Part shown: piece by piece, positions 24,815 through 26,871 of the stretch
Numbering within the stretch: position 1 is the stretch's first letter
Layout: the number at the start of each line of letters is the position of its first letter
Assembly (NCBI GenBank): GCA_013298245.1
Contig: JAAFHD010000004.1
Span: 1 to 26,871 of the forward strand
DNA length: 26,871 bases
DNA from: Alphaproteobacteria bacterium
GTDB taxonomy: Bacteria > Pseudomonadota > Alphaproteobacteria > Acetobacterales > Acetobacteraceae
Direction of reading: 5' to 3'
Notes under the pieces: model-generated
Told to the model about the DNA's origin: nothing
The model's database searches: none
The model's input: the letters and a program-made list of their open reading frames with translations, nothing else
Program-made: the position numbers and the translations under genes

Positions 24815-26503
24815 GTGATCAGCGTCCTGCCGGTGCCGATGGGCTTTTATCAGTTGCAGGCCCAGATCGAGAACCTGCAGCTCGCTGACGACCCGGGCGG
24901 GATCTTCGCCGCCATCGGCGTGGGCAACGCCCTGAACAATATTCTGCTGGGCAACGGCCGCGACAACGTGCTGACGGGACTGGAGGGCGCCGATACCCTA
25001 TATGGTCTAGGCGGCGGTGACAGCCTGATCGGCGGCGCCGGAAACGATCTGCTGGACGGCGGCGACGGCGACGACCAGTTGAGCGGTGACGATGCCCAGG
25101 GTCTCGGCGCCAGCTTCGGCCAGGACACGCTGCTGGGTGGGGCCGGCCGCGACACCCTGTTCGGCGGCGTCGGCAATGACCTGCTGGATGGCGGCACCGG
25201 TGATGACGCCATGATCGGCGGGGATGGCAACGACACCTACTACCTGGACAATCTGACCGATGTGACGTTCGAGCTGAACGTGCCAGGCGCGGGGGATGCG
25301 GACCAGGCCTTCATCGGCATCGTGGCGCCGCTCAACACCTTCTATGTCGGCGTGAACAACTTCGTGGAGAACTTCACCCTGCTGGCCGACCCCGGGCTGC
25401 TGATGCTCGGCAATATCGCCGCCAACGGGCTGAACAACCTGGTCATCGGCAACAACCGGGACAACACGCTGCTCGGGTTGGAGGGCGACGACACGCTGCA
25501 GGGCGGCGATGGCCATGACGACCTGACCGGCGGCGCCGGGAATGACAGCTTGGCCGGCGGTGACGGCAACGACCAGCTCAGCGGCGACGATTTCCAGGGC
25601 CAGGGCGCCATCGGCGGCGCCGACACGCTGCTGGGCGGGGCCGGCAACGATATCATGTTCGGCGGCGTCGGCGATGACCTGCTGAACGGCGGCACGGGCG
25701 CCGACGCCCTGGTCGGCGGCGACGGCAACGACACCTACATCGTGGACGATATCAACGATCTGCTGGTCGAACAGAACACGCCGAATTCCGGCAATGCCGA
25801 CAGTGCCGTCATCGGCATCATCGGCACCGCGCAGCAGGCCTTCGTGAGCCAGTTGAGCTTCGTGGAGATCTTCGAGCTGGTCGCCGACCCCAACGGCATC
25901 CTGGTGCCTAACCTGGTTGGCAATGAGCTGGACAATTTGATCACCGGCAATGGCCGCGACAACCTCATCGCCGCCCTCGGCGGCGATGATGTGGTCAGCG
26001 GCCTGGGCGGCGCCGACAGTCTCCTGGGAGGCGATGGCGACGACCTGCTGCTGGGCGGCGACGGCAATGACAGCCTGACCGGTGACACCGGCATGGCCGG
26101 CGACGACACCTTGCTGGGCGGTGCCGGTGACGACGTGCTCTTCAGCATGGCCGGCGACGACCTGCTGGAAGGCGCCGGCGGCAACGACGCCCTGCTGGGC
26201 GGCGACGGTCGCGACACCTTGAGCGGCGGCGCGGGGAACGACGTCCTCGACGGTGGCGGCGGCCGCGACGTCTATGTCTTCGTGGCCGGCGAGACCGGGA
26301 TCGACACCGTGGCCTTCGAAGGCGCGGGCGTGCCGGGTGGCGATCGGCTGGACTTCTACAATTACGGCGCCGGCAGCCTCGCGCGCATGGGCAACACCGA
26401 CACCTGGCAGGTGACGGCGGATGCCGCGCATGGCGGCGTCATCAGCCTGATCGTGCTGACCGGCGTGACCGCGCTCGTGGCTGGCGACTTTCTATTTCAC
26501 TGA
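24815..26503 (+). pseudogene. RTX protein C-terminal half with type I secretion-type tail, disconnected by TAG
   Basis: This lies in the same frame as the preceding half; open sequence resumes right after the TAG. The first possible restart codons are GTG 24815 and ATG 24836, neither with a good ribosome site. It encodes up to 562 residues. Two modules of about 160-166 residues each combine a D.Y..D...D...E..... strand region with an 'LNN.LLGNGRDN.L.GLEG.DTL' segment and runs of GGAGND.L.GG nonapeptides. The end has GRDVYVFVAGETGIDTV, then DRLDFYNYG and a hydrophobic tail closing LVAGDFLFH, typical of the uncleaved type I secretion signal. Together with 23516-24754 it would make one 995-codon protein. 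No TolC/ABC exporter genes are in the window. Confidence 0.75.
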
Positions 26504-26534
26504 GGCGGCGCGCGCCGCAACGGCCTGCTGATGA

Positions 26535-26871
26535 AGCGCCCTTGGCCGAGGGGCAGGTGACGACGCCGCGGCTGAGCGCGAGCTGGTGCGTGGATTGGTG
26601 GAGGTGATCCGCTTGGTGCCGGATGAGGGCCGCCTGCGGATTGAGGTTCGCGGCGAGCTGGGAGCGTTGCTGCGGTTGGCTGACGGCGTGCGCTGCGACG
26701 GTGCGGCGGGTAGAGGCGCCTCTGTTCCATGTTTGTTTTTGGAGCAAATCAAGCTGGATGCGGGGACAGGGTTCGGCTTATGGCGAACGAAGGTTCATCT
26801 CCCGCCCTACCGGCCGCGCGCCTCGGCCAGAACCAGCGCCGGCGCCGTGACCCGTGCAGCCTCACCAGGAA
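26535..26871 (+). pseudogene. C-terminal fragment resembling a large serine recombinase
   Basis: The frame opens after two TGA codons (26529-26534) and runs to the window end. Its AERELVRGLVEVIRLVPDEG and LRIEVRGELGALLRLADG segments match the usual end of large serine recombinases ('...LI..I.L.PdeG.LriEl.G.La.iL.la'). The upstream catalytic Ser domain and zinc-ribbon are absent; the RTX gene occupies that space. After about 26710 the frame is no longer family-like. It is a truncated remnant of an integrase or transposable island. Confidence 0.55.

Noticed and set aside
23573..26300. CRISPR-like regular repetition in the RTX gene
   Set aside because: The periodicity is 27 bp in frame and comes from nonapeptide codons; there are no conserved repeats separated by unique spacers. 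No CRISPR array or tRNA/rRNA gene was seen anywhere in the window.

Overview
The window looks like a chromosomal segment of a high-GC, anoxygenic-phototrophic alphaproteobacterium, most plausibly an Acetobacteraceae member (Roseomonas/Roseococcus/Acidiphilium-like). The basis is a pufL-pufM-pufC photosynthetic reaction-centre operon with a tetrahaem cytochrome, a Bug/TctC-type solute-binding protein, and the strong GC codon bias. The family placement is inference.

Layout. (1) 1-2539: the 3' part of pufL, then complete pufM and pufC, tightly coupled. (2) 2798-4872: an AT-richer block of three co-directional genes, namely a TIGR04255-like protein and two unrecognised proteins, which looks horizontally acquired. 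It ends against the tail of a vapC toxin gene at a run of 12 C. (3) 4859-5484, minus strand: a VapBC toxin-antitoxin pair with a palindromic operator/promoter. The VapC C-terminus appears to have been replaced at the junction. (4) 5636-10398: a catabolic/uptake group. On the minus strand lie a GntR/FCD regulator, a Bug-family periplasmic binding protein (4-base overlap with the regulator) and a secreted tannase/feruloyl-esterase/MHETase-family hydrolase. A PdxA-family dehydrogenase is divergent on the plus strand. Together they suggest hydrolysis of an aromatic ester outside the cytoplasm, uptake of the acid and a dehydrogenase step.

(5) 10621-21936, minus strand: one intact giant autotransporter gene of about 3771 residues. 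Its passenger looks like four passenger units in series on a single C-terminal beta-barrel, and it contains a long direct repeat offset by exactly 2331 bp. (6) 21937-23515: a region without intact genes. It holds an 887-bp IS3-family remnant with well-preserved terminal inverted repeats but a decayed transposase, a possible IS5-like scrap, and an AT-rich promoter region with two 13-bp direct repeats. (7) 23516-26503: an RTX (haemolysin-type calcium-binding repeat) protein gene cut into two in-frame halves by a TAG at a conserved Tyr position. (8) 26535-end: a fragment resembling the C-terminus of a large serine recombinase.

The most system-like unknown is the three-gene block at 2798-4872. 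The most striking structures are the four-unit autotransporter and the amber-split RTX gene. All similarity statements come from reading motifs by eye; no database search was run.
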